Shown: positions 44,062 to 64,000 of the stretch, piece by piece
How positions within the stretch are numbered: the stretch's first letter is position 1
How the letters are laid out: each line of letters opens with the position of its first letter
Source: Carya illinoinensis
Lineage: Eukaryota > Streptophyta > Magnoliopsida > Fagales > Juglandaceae
Length of the DNA: 64,000 nucleotides
Assembly: GCF_018687715.1 (NCBI RefSeq)
Contig: NC_056762.1
Span: 31,670,864 to 31,734,863 of the forward strand
Direction: 5' to 3'
Notes under the pieces: model-generated
Database searches by the model: none
Seen by the model: only the letters and a program-made list of their open reading frames with translations
What the model was told of the DNA's origin: nothing
Program-made: the position numbers and the translations under genes

Positions 44062-45288
44062 CTACCAAAAGAACATAAAGCCAACAGTTGGTAATGTTTC
44101 TAGAGATTAAAAATCAAATCAATGTTGCATAGATATGTTTGCAAACAGAAAAGGAAAGACAGTGGAATAACGAAATTAGCACAATATCAAAAAGTAGTCA
44201 GACATACAACAAGGACATGCTACCATCCGATAATCCAAATTATTTTTGCTGTAGCAACATTTTTCAATCTTTCTGTGGTTCAGGAGCTCTTTCTTCCTGG
44301 TAACCATCGGCTTAAATTTTTTTTTTTTTTTTTTTTTTTTTGGTCCCAATTTGGTGTTCCAATCTGAACATATGAGGAGCTGTGTTATTCTTGTTGATTC
44401 TTAGTCGGGAGTACAATAACTTTTCAAACAAAAGTTTCTTGTACATCCCCGAATACCTGATTGATGCCCCCTTCAATTTGTAAGTAAAATAAACTTATTT
44501 AGCAAAGAATTTTTTACAAGGAAAATGTAAAGTGATTCGATAAAAACTGTCATATGTTTTCAGTTCTTCTCATTGTATTTTATTCGCGAGTTAAGTAATT
44601 CGGGTAGGGGGGAAGACAAAATAGTGAATGGTTCTCTTGTTAGTTTGTTCAATATTCGCTTTCAATATAGTTTTGGAAAGGCTAACATGGCAGCAGATTT
44701 TTGGCGAAAGAAGACACGATGAGTAGATCTTTTGATTTTATTGGTGAGAATTTGGTGCAAGGAAGGCTTCGGGTTATTGTTCGACTAGACTTGTTGGTAA
44801 TTCAATATATTCGTTATTGATGTATTTTTATGATGAAACGTTGTAATCACGGTTTTCCTCCGCCTTAGTGAGGGTATTTAATAATTAGATGCTTTTATTT
44901 AAAAAAGAAAAAAAAAACCCCACAACTAAAGCATAGGCTATAATTCAGTTTCGAAAGAAATTACTTGAGCAGGAGTTTAGAGTTGGAAAAACTGCAGGAG
45001 AGCCCAGCTCAAAGTATTTAGACCCAAGATTAACTGGGCGCGCGCACAATGAAAAAATCTTGCATTCATCAAAATGATTATGGTTATGTTCACTACCTAA
45101 AAGTTTTCATTCAGTCACCAAGATTGCATTTATCTAAACCTTACCGTTAAAAGTTTGAATTTATATAAATCTTTCCAGATTTATTTGGTAAGTTCTTCCC
45201 AGATTTATTGATATTTACAGTTTAAGGGGGATTTCTCCACAAAATTTCACAGAAACAAAAGTGTAGTTTAAAAAACTCACCAAAAAAG
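44062..45288. other. Helicase intron 2 (copy A), ending at the duplication breakpoint
   Basis: Matches 59156-60453 in copy B with indels, then homology stops abruptly at about 45288, after the shared word AAGTGTAGTTTAAAAAAC. Exons 2 and 1 never follow. Contains a T-run (about 44319-44341) and a LINE remnant. Confidence 0.75.
44628..44921 (+). mobile_element. LINE 3' fragment (RNase H remnant + poly-A)
   Basis: Present in A, absent from B (59710-59735). Reads SLFNIRFQYSFGKANMAADFWRKK, matching the end of the RNase H domain of plant L1-type LINEs, and ends in an A-rich tail near 44905-44920. No clear target duplication. Confidence 0.6.
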
Positions 45289-45598
45289 ATCTTGTTGTCT
45301 CCTCACAGGAGCCAGGAGGAAGACTTGTCTTCTGAGAGAAGGTGAAATGCCAATGGTAGTAGGAGAAATTGAAGTTTATTGGGTTATGTTTTCTGACTGA
45401 AGCCCTGAAAGACATGCAGCAAAGAACAGAAATCCCTTGGGAAGAGTCAAGTTGAGATGGTTTATTCTGCTCGCAACTTTGCTTTTTCACTTGTGAACCT
45501 ACTTGAATTATCAGCACACTCCCGTCAAGTTCCTCTCTTTTCAGTTGTAATCAGTCAGCCCGAAGACCATGTCATCGGCATGGGAACAAGAACAAAGA
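45289..45598. other. Junction sequence between duplication copies A and B
   Basis: 310 bases that match nothing else in the window. The left side is the broken end of helicase intron 2; the right side leads into the sequence that matches base 1. Because base 1 is already inside the repeat, part or all of this may belong to the unit's left end. Frames on both strands here (for example 45457-45654 +) are short and unrecognised. Confidence 0.6.
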
Positions 45599-47325
45599 TC
45601 GATTACGAATTACTAGTCACATTTACTCCGATAATCAAGTCACTAATAGACTGACCACATTACTTTTGTTTGAACAGTAGGGTTGGGAGCAAACTGCGAG
45701 ATAAGTTCTAGCACTCTCACTGATGTCAAAAACTTCAATCAGTCCCTGTTATAGTCACTCTTTTATGTTGTGGTCAGCATTCCTAAGCTTTTTTTGCCGA
45801 GAGGTTTGCTACTCGTCATTTTACACACTATATTTATTTTTATTTATTTATTTTTTATTTTATTCCTACTAAACTAATTGAGTTCATCTACTCATCATTC
45901 TTACAATATATGTTTGTTAAGAGAAAAAAAATAAAAAATCATACGTGGTGTGTGATGTGATGTAGGAACAATGAGTAGAATTTTTCTAAAACAAAACTCG
46001 CAGCACAAATTCCCCTGCTTTGGAACGCATGTTGTTCACTACCAAAGTTTGGCAAAGTCCAATACCTGACAGACTGGGCAATGCATGAAGTAGATATTCG
46101 ATTATATCAAGACTGGTAATTACTCCTCCTCCTCCTCCTCTTCTTCTTCTTCTTCTCCACTTCGAAACTAGTTCAAGATAAGTTAAATTCTTAACAACAG
46201 ACACAGCAAAAGAAACGACAAAGTTTGCACAATAATGCAGCATTTTTTTTGTTTCTTTTGGTTGGGGGGTGATGTTTGTAACTAAATGTTGATTTCACAT
46301 GTGGTGATCCATGTGTGCCTCAGCAGAACAGTATCTCCAGTTGAGAAAGTGCTCTATGCTTGGCAAACATGTGTAATATGATGCCGACATAGGTAAGATT
46401 CTTTCGATATCTATCAGGCTTGATCTGCAAAATTAAGAGGGCAAGTTTTTCCTGCAACTATGTTTTAGTCTGTTTTTTTAAAAGTGCACTTTGCGCCACA
46501 AACTATTAAAACCGATACATTGCATCTTCCAACTATAAAAAATTAACAGTTTGCATCCAAATTGAATTATGACTTTTGAGATGAAAGAAAAATACGAAAC
46601 ATGACACAATCTTGACAGTTTCATCTTAATGAATGATGTAGAATGTCAGTTTTTGGTAGTTCAAGGGTGCAAAGTGTATTTTTCCTTCTTTTGGGCATAT
46701 ATCAAACATGTTGGAAAAAAACTATGTAAATGTAAAACTCAGCTATTCGTTTGATACTGAAAACTAACAAATGCAGCTTCCAAGTACATTATTGGTCATC
46801 TGCACTCATCCATTTAATAATTATCTCGTATAGATAACAATCTATGCTCATTCTCTTAGACATTGCAATCTTTACTAGCCACCACACACTGAAAATTCAA
46901 CGAAACGAGATCTTAATAAATCAGCACCGAATTCTTGTATCTCCAGTGTTAATAGATTATGAGTTCCTAGAAGCAAGATTGCGATTTCACCAGCAATGAC
47001 ATTCTTTCCTTTTTTCAATTGTCGAAAATCTGCACAGCTGGTATCGAGCTGCCCGGTTCCGCCATCGCATTCATTGACTGAAGGCTTTAAAAATTTAGAA
47101 GAAGCATATACAAACAGATGTTTGAAAAACAAGGATGTGACTTTCATTGAAAACATGAACTTGTAACAATCACTATTTAGTATCTGCTTACAAGGCACAT
47201 AAAGCAGACTAGCTCAAATTGATTTGAGTTTGAGCTTTTATTGAGGTGGATTTACACCTAGTGTTCATGAACATTTTACGAGTACAACATAATGAAAAAT
47301 GTCCTAAGTTAAGGAAACAAAAATC
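45599..47325. other. Sequence downstream of NLR-B; no gene seen
   Basis: Matches 1-2014 of copy A apart from a missing segment of about 270 bases near 46996. Includes a CTC/CTT microsatellite (46122-46158). No gene recognised. Confidence 0.7.
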
Positions 47326-50160
47326 CTATTTCCAATACGAAGGAAGTTCAAGGCTCCTAGTTGGGGCTGGATTCTCACTATCAATTGATCTATATAATGA
47401 ATAGACATCCCAACCTCCATCTCTCCAATAGTTAGTGTTGATTTCCGGCACATGTTCTACCTTCCAATAATCTCCACCTTCAATGTCTAGACGTATTGTC
47501 ATGATTAACTCAGCAGGCATGTCCCAAAATTCCAGCAGTTTCAGCTTCCTAAGGTGTTCAATGCCTGATGGCAGGCTGTGCAGCAATTTGCAGCGCTGGA
47601 GGATTAGCTTTTCAAGTAAAGGCATGGCACCCACATCTACTATTACCGTCTTTAGCCCATCCATTTTATCAAGGCTTAAGATTTTAAGCTTCTGAAATCC
47701 TTCAGCCTTAAAATGCAACGTCTCACCCTCATAAACCTGCAGAAACTCAAGTTGTGCTAGATTCGGCAGGTCTTGAAGTGATTTAAGTGGATCATCTCTT
47801 AATTGACTCCACTTCAAAGACACCTTGGCCAAGCTATGGAGAGAAGATATCCAGTGGGGAAACTTCTCTAACTTTCCTGACAAATATAGCCGCTGAAGAA
47901 ATCGAGGTGGGCATGATAGGCAATCAAGATTGATTATCTCATCCTCTTCTATTGAAGTTATCGACAAAGCTCGGAGGTTTTCAAGCTTGTCAATGGAAGA
48001 GCACAGAGCAACCCCATTTTCTGTTCTGAACTTTACGATTCCTAGCCTCCGCAGTTGAGTCAGACATCCTAGCTCCTTCATTATATCATTGCCACCATGA
48101 TCCGCCTCTATGAAGCAGAGCTTTTGTAAGGACTGGAGACAAGTTATATGTGCCGTCGCCTTGAAACCATACTTGGAATTTATGTGTGCATAAGATTGTA
48201 CTTCATACCGATACACCAAAAGGTGGCGAAGTTTCTGAAGTCGAGAGATCTCAGCAGGCAATGCAGTGACGCATGTGTTTTTAAGATCAAATGTCTCCAG
48301 GTTCTGAAGATTCCCAATTGAGCTAGGGATGATTTTTATCTTTGTGCTCCTCAAGCTTAGATATTTCAGATGGATCAGCCTGAATATCTCATTGGGGAAT
48401 ATCTCTAGAGGTGCACCTTCCAAATCTAACACCTTAAGTAGCTTGAGATCAAGAGGATGCAGAATCGGATAATACGACTTGGATTGTGAATCTACCCTCC
48501 GAAACATCAGCAAAGAACGAAGTCTAGACATTCTCTGCTTGTCATGTACATCCTGCATGCTTTTCTGTATTGATAAGCGACGTGCTTTTTCTGGCAACAT
48601 CACGTTTTCTCGAACTATTGTCAGAAAGTTTTGGTCACTTGACTTCCGAATGATTATCTCTCGAAGCAGGTCGTGGATGCGGCATGTTTTGATCCTCCCT
48701 TCACCTGTTGTCCCTGCCACTTGGATCAGGCTTCTGTTCAAGAGCTCGTCGAAGTAAGCCTCTGCAACTTCTTCCAATGTCATTCCTTCTTTCGCTTTCA
48801 CAAATCCTTCAGCTATCCATAATCGAATTAGTCTCATTTTGTCAATGGGATGATAGTCAGGAAAGATGCTCAAATACAGAAAACAAGACTTGAGATAGTA
48901 CGGCAGATCATAGTAACTGAGAGACAATATTTTGTTAATACTTTTGAGTCTATCATTTTCTTCGAGCCCATCAGCCAGACTTCGTTGAATCATATCCCAT
49001 TCGGCTATACTCTTTGTGGCCAAAACACCACTGATTGCCACAATTGCAAGCGGCAATCCTTCACACCTTCCAAGGATACTATCTGCCAGAGCCTTCCAAT
49101 TCGAATCCGGAGCACATGTGTTTTTCTCAAAAGTCTTCCTGCAAAATAGAGTCCAGGATTCTTCAGGAGACAAAGGGTTCAAAGGATAGACCTTGGTCAC
49201 GTCGCCATTGAAGTCCATGCAAGAGGCAGAGGCTACTTCAGCGTGACGTGTTGTGAGCATAACCCGACTGCTGCTGTTTTTTGGAAATGCAAGTTTAACA
49301 GCATCCCAATCTCCAATATGCCACACATCATCTAACACAATCAGATACTTCTTTTGTTGCAAAAAGCTATTGATTTTCGTTCTTAGCTGAGCCTCATTCA
49401 TGCCTTCCACTTCTTGAGGAACTGGTTTCCTTTTCACCTTGTAGAGTTGCCGAACGAGGTCTTTTAGGAGCTCTTCCATATTAAAAGATGTAGATACAGT
49501 TATCCAAGCGCGGTACTTGAATTGTAGCTTCACTTCTGCATCATCATAGACTTTCTTCACCAGGGTGGTTTTCCCCAACCCTCCCATTCCAACCACCGAA
49601 ACTACTTCACGTTCAGTATCACCTTGGAGTAGCCAGCCGATCAACTCCTTTTTAGGAATTTCTATGCCCACTAGATCGGCTTCTTCCAACAGGAGGGCGT
49701 CCTGTCGGCGTGTATCCCATGTCTTAGGAGCAATCTTGATATCAGCCATTGGATTTTCAGGCCGGAATCTGTCGTGCCCCTCGGCAATGCTTAGAACTCT
49801 GAATTTGATTCTCTGTATTTCAGTAGCAATCTGATGACGAGCTATTATTTTTTTGATGGAAGGAGTGATATTCCGAAGGGAAGCCAGCAAATCATCTCCA
49901 GGAGGACGGGTGACTCGAAGATTGTACTCGTCAAGAGCATCTTCAATATCATTCGCCACCTCTCTCACTAGCTTAACCCATGCGACCGCTTCATGACTCC
50001 TGTCTTCAATTTCATCAGCATCTCTCAGGAAGGCCTTGATGCGTTCTAGTTCATCTGCTATCATCTGAGCTTCGTCCTTGACCCCCCTGTGTAGTTGTAT
50101 CTCATCTTGCAACATGGCTGTAAGCTTGTCGAGTACATAGTTTACAGCAATTTCAGCCAT
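47326..50160 (-). CDS. CC-NBS-LRR (RPM1-type) disease resistance protein, copy B
   Basis: A single exon of 944 residues with the same architecture as NLR-A: Rx-type coiled coil, P-loop GMGGLGKTT at 191-199, LIVLDDVW, GLPLA, CFLYLSIFPD, an IHD variant of the MHD motif, then leucine-rich repeats. All catalytic motifs are intact. Differences from A are scattered, with two small clusters. One is in the ARC1 part of the nucleotide-binding region, where KNTCAPDSNWKALADS stands for KNRSPDSNWKTASES. The other is at the C-terminus, where SLELPSYWK replaces SPYWK. The start codon, leader and TATA spacing are shared with A. Probably functional; ligand unknown. Confidence 0.96.
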   Translation of the reverse strand: MAEIAVNYVLDKLTAMLQDEIQLHRGVKDEAQMIADELERIKAFLRDADEIEDRSHEAVAWVKLVREVANDIEDALDEYNLRVTRPPGDDLLASLRNITPSIKKIIARHQIATEIQRIKFRVLSIAEGHDRFRPENPMADIKIAPKTWDTRRQDALLLEEADLVGIEIPKKELIGWLLQGDTEREVVSVVGMGGLGKTTLVKKVYDDAEVKLQFKYRAWITVSTSFNMEELLKDLVRQLYKVKRKPVPQEVEGMNEAQLRTKINSFLQQKKYLIVLDDVWHIGDWDAVKLAFPKNSSSRVMLTTRHAEVASASCMDFNGDVTKVYPLNPLSPEESWTLFCRKTFEKNTCAPDSNWKALADSILGRCEGLPLAIVAISGVLATKSIAEWDMIQRSLADGLEENDRLKSINKILSLSYYDLPYYLKSCFLYLSIFPDYHPIDKMRLIRLWIAEGFVKAKEGMTLEEVAEAYFDELLNRSLIQVAGTTGEGRIKTCRIHDLLREIIIRKSSDQNFLTIVRENVMLPEKARRLSIQKSMQDVHDKQRMSRLRSLLMFRRVDSQSKSYYPILHPLDLKLLKVLDLEGAPLEIFPNEIFRLIHLKYLSLRSTKIKIIPSSIGNLQNLETFDLKNTCVTALPAEISRLQKLRHLLVYRYEVQSYAHINSKYGFKATAHITCLQSLQKLCFIEADHGGNDIMKELGCLTQLRRLGIVKFRTENGVALCSSIDKLENLRALSITSIEEDEIINLDCLSCPPRFLQRLYLSGKLEKFPHWISSLHSLAKVSLKWSQLRDDPLKSLQDLPNLAQLEFLQVYEGETLHFKAEGFQKLKILSLDKMDGLKTVIVDVGAMPLLEKLILQRCKLLHSLPSGIEHLRKLKLLEFWDMPAELIMTIRLDIEGGDYWKVEHVPEINTNYWRDGGWDVYSLYRSIDSENPAPTRSLELPSYWK

Positions 50161-50346
50161 CGTTTCTTTGTTTCTCTTCAGCTATCCTTTGTGTTTGTGC
50201 TGGAATTTGTGTTTTTCAGAACCCCCCCAGTGCTTTTTTTCTTGGCTAAAGAAAGCCCTTCGGTTTTCTTTGTTCTTTTTCTTTGGTGGAGAGACAAGGA
50301 GCAATATGAGAGATAAGATGAGGCTTCTGTCTTGGAGTTGCTTTCC

Positions 50347-50355
50347 TTATATAAC
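50347..50355 (-). promoter_or_regulatory. TATA box of NLR-B
   Basis: Minus-strand TTATATAAG about 190 bases above the NLR-B start, conserved with copy A. Confidence 0.65.
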
Positions 50356-50439
50356 AATTCTAGGCTGCATTCTGCATCATATGTATTCAAGATCTACGAG
50401 CCAATGTCCTCAACCTGTTCAGGTTGCAAGTGGAGAAAC

Positions 50440-50445
50440 GGTCAA
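50440..50445 (-). promoter_or_regulatory. W-box (TTGACC) upstream of NLR-B
   Basis: Same motif and position as in NLR-A, about 90 bases above the TATA box. Possible WRKY site; conservation since the duplication is weak evidence because the copies are young. Confidence 0.4.
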
Positions 50446-51344
50446 GTTTCCCATCAAAACTATTTTGGTCCACTTGGTTTATCTTTTTCTTTTTTTTTTC
50501 TTTTTTTTTATCCATTTGAAAGAATTTTCCGAGTGCTATGTTGCTGAAACTATATACGGTAGATTTATTTTATTGGACTTGGATATTGAATTTGACTTGA
50601 ATTTATTGGACTATCCAAATTTTAGGAAAAAAATATATATATAATAATATTTTTTTTATTATTTGGTCAAAAAAGATATAATCCAATGTAGAAATTTTTC
50701 TTTATCTTTAAAATTAATCTTCAAAAGATATGATTTAGAAGATGAAAATACATAAACCATTGCTAGTGCCCTAACCATTAAGACACTTCTGCATTTCACC
50801 ATCATTCTGACTTTTTGAATTTGGATTGGAAAACAAGAAAAGAACGCGTTCAAAGTTGGTGTGGGGGAAAATACTTTTAAAACATGGTGTTGTCTTTTTC
50901 TAAGATATTCCGGAGCGAAGTACTAAAAATAAATAAATGAATGAATGAATTTTAAAGAAAGAACATGCCAATGATTGAATTCTGAAGAATGTGTAACAAA
51001 TTGTCAAACATTCTCAATTATTGATCAGGATGGCTAACACTCAAATGATAATCACATTCGACAATTGATTTATCAGTTGAGTCCTGCCCATGATAATGAA
51101 AAGAACCTATTCATCAAGAAACATGCTGGAAAATTCTAGTCAATTAATCCTTAATGAAGGAGAAGAAAACAAGAGGGGGGGATTATACTTTAGGGAAGTT
51201 TCTCTCAATCACAACCTTAGTGCCATGCTCATGAGATAAAGAGTAAGAGGTTTCTTTTAATTAACACTGCACAGATATTAGTATTATCTTCCCTTTTGTT
51301 ATTAGTAAGAAAATTAGTATAAATGTCATAGGATGATGGATTCT

Positions 51345-51600
51345 GCATCTTATGTTGTGGAGATCAATGTGCCAGCAATGACCCAACTTGTTCTAATTGC
51401 AAGTGGGGAAACATGCATTAGAAAAGAATATCATGTGTACGGTCTTTTAATATCACGACCACGCAACTTCCATTCTTTGTCTAGATTCAAATTTCATTGG
51501 TGAGTTTCCACGCTACTTCTTTCCAACCAATTGCAAACTAGTCTAAACTGCAAAATATCTTCTGGATGTTGACTTTTTGGAATTTTTGGGGTTTAGTGAG
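51345..51600 (-). promoter_or_regulatory. Fossil NLR promoter-like segment without a gene (copy B)
   Basis: Counterpart of 14840-15150: CTGCATCTTATGT, TTGCAAGTGGGGAAAC, TTCTTTCCAACC and CAAACTAGTC occur in the order found upstream of the NLRs (50340-50460; the last two words by comparison with 5320-5365 of A). Its presence in both copies shows it predates the segmental duplication. Confidence 0.5.
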
Positions 51601-51744
51601 CTCGTAAGGTCTTCCATATCGACAAGACTATCATCGCCAACTTCTGAGGCACTGGCTCGCGCACGCATGTTTTGAACAATTCCAAGGAGTCTCGCAATAC
51701 TTAATGTAGGTTTTTCAGTTTGCTACGCAAGATATTTGATTTGC

Positions 51745-51747
<3 letters not shown>

Positions 51748-51794
<47 letters not shown>
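51748..51794. repeat. Poly-A run, 47 bases
   Basis: Copy A has only six A at the matching place (near 15463). No element ends here, so this looks like slippage or an assembly artefact and not a retroelement tail. Confidence 0.85.
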
Positions 51795-51796
<2 letters not shown>

Positions 51797-52799
51797 AGAA
51801 TGCAAGCACACCGGAATAGGAAGAAGAGAACCCAGTTTACGATCAGCAAAGTATATGCTGAATTAATCAAGGTAACAAGAAAACAGAGGAAACTGTCACA
51901 TTCTAAGAAACCTCGTTCTTAGTTGGAGAAGGCAACGCAAGCCAGTTAATTCTTCCACAAAACGTACGAGGGTGTATTACATACATGGTCAAACATATAC
52001 GCTTCCATCACCCACTGAATTGTACAAGTATTGACTCTTAACTCAAGGCAACCGTGTTTCGGCCTATATGAATTATTATAACGTTTATAGTTTATACCTT
52101 ATTTATTTATTGCTAATAATCTCCCAATTAAATCGAGTTATTTGGTAGACTTTTCTAACAATTTTTATTTTTATTTTTTATTTTTTTATTTTTATGTTGG
52201 AAAACCTCTCAAAGGCAGGCCCTTCGAACCTACCTTATAGACTAAACACAAGTACCGTGCACCACACCCTCAAAGGCAGGCCCTTCGCTGGACAAAACTT
52301 TCTAACATGTTAAAGACCATAACATGTGAGCTGATGGTTCTATTTTTATTCATTTATTTTTATTTTGGGGGAGAGAAGAGATGCAAAGCCAATTTAACAG
52401 CCTGATTAAAGGGTCACATAGCAAATAGATATATATAAACCGGTGAAAGTTGTAGCATTACAGCAACTGCCAAATGAAACAGTAAGTTTCGAAGTAGTGT
52501 TAATAAGAAATCATATAAAATTACTCATTTAATACATCGTTTTCAAGGAGACGAAAAAGAATTAAATATGATTTGGAATAGCCGACATCATACGGCATGT
52601 TCAACAAATACCAACTCCGTAAAGAGGAGCCAGGAAAACAATGTGTACGGTTCATCTTACAGATTACAATGGCAAAAATATTCAAGGGAAAATGATGGCA
52701 CTAGCGTTGCAGAGGACGGGGGGCAATTGGTATTCAACAATCAGCTGTAAATCTTTTGATCCCTACCTAAGAAGAAACGCATTTAGATTACCACATGAT

Positions 52800-64000
<11,201 letters not shown>

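Larger units (their letters stand above)
1..45288. repeat. Tandem segmental duplication, copy A (NLR + 3' part of RH5-like helicase, expanded by transposons)
   Basis: Once transposon insertions are removed, this block aligns collinearly with 45599-60453. Matching landmarks are 1/45600, the NLR 2015-4834/47326-50160, 5770-6200/50815-51225, 14740-15900/51235-52250, 21112-21516/52258-52666, 26296-27528/52662-53886 and 42249-43540/53887-55200. Further matches are 43555-44420/58640-59460 and 44930-45288/59730-60453. Homology is already present at base 1, so the left edge lies outside the window. The right edge falls inside helicase intron 2. Confidence 0.9.
50161..52799. other. NLR-B promoter and intergenic sequence to the helicase 3' end
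   Basis: The proximal promoter matches A; 50540-50780 is specific to B (AT-rich, with a short ATATATAATAATATT stretch). 50790-51225 matches 5720-6204, 51235-52255 matches 14740-15907, and 52258-52661 matches 21112-21516. Contains a 47-base poly-A run and the empty sites of the hAT (near 52242) and the Ale-type copia (52662-52666). No gene seen. Confidence 0.7.

Noticed and set aside
51748..51794. Poly-A run as the tail of a retroelement
   Set aside because: Both flanks align with copy A without any inserted sequence, so only the run length changed.

Overview
This is plant nuclear DNA, almost certainly from a woody eudicot. It carries CC-NBS-LRR resistance genes of the RPM1 type, an intron-rich DEAD-box RNA helicase, Ty1/copia and Ty3/gypsy LTR retrotransposons primed by initiator-Met tRNA, a hAT DNA transposon, L1-type LINEs and tRNA-derived SINEs. 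The style of the LINEs, SINEs and NLRs reminds me of Fagales (walnut, oak), but I cannot prove the lineage from sequence alone.

The window is built from one direct tandem duplication. Copy A (about 1-45288) and copy B (from about 45599) each contain, all on the minus strand, an intact NLR gene (2015-4834 and 47326-50160) followed to the right by a helicase gene like Arabidopsis RH5. Copy B is compact. Its helicase (52800 to beyond 64000) keeps 13 in-frame exons with every helicase motif from Q to VI. Copy A is inflated by transposons, and its helicase (26434-44061) is a dead partial copy: exons 1, 2 and the DEAD-box exon are missing, and the remaining exons carry frameshifts and stops. The copy A unit breaks off inside helicase intron 2, and a 310-bp stretch of unknown origin joins it to copy B.

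The insertions in copy A, left to right, are: a gypsy element with a chromodomain-like integrase end (9274-14427, target duplication GACTG); a hAT transposon (15916-21103, target duplication GTAAACAC); a minus-strand copia element of Ale/Retrofit type (21517-26295, target duplication GATTA); and a gag-only Sirevirus-like element (27529-42243) that itself holds a second, pol-bearing Sirevirus (29903-38834). Copy B shows the empty sites of the hAT, the Ale-type copia and the outer Sirevirus, so these three landed after the duplication. Copy B has its own insertions in the helicase introns: two 5'-truncated LINEs and several tRNA-derived SINEs.

Older layers are also visible. Sequence like the NLR promoter recurs, with no coding region attached, at about 14840-15150 (A) and 51345-51600 (B), which suggests an NLR that was lost. 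A kinesin-12-like motor fragment lies at 7427-7685.

The most unusual single item is a decayed antisense reading frame (36805 to 36368) between pol and the 3' LTR of the nested Sirevirus. It keeps one frame across three stop codons and has a TATA box and plant-like leader of its own.

Functionally, the two NLRs are presumed intracellular immune receptors and the copy B helicase a housekeeping RNA helicase. Nothing in the sequence shows that the two kinds of gene act together; they seem to have been duplicated as neighbours.
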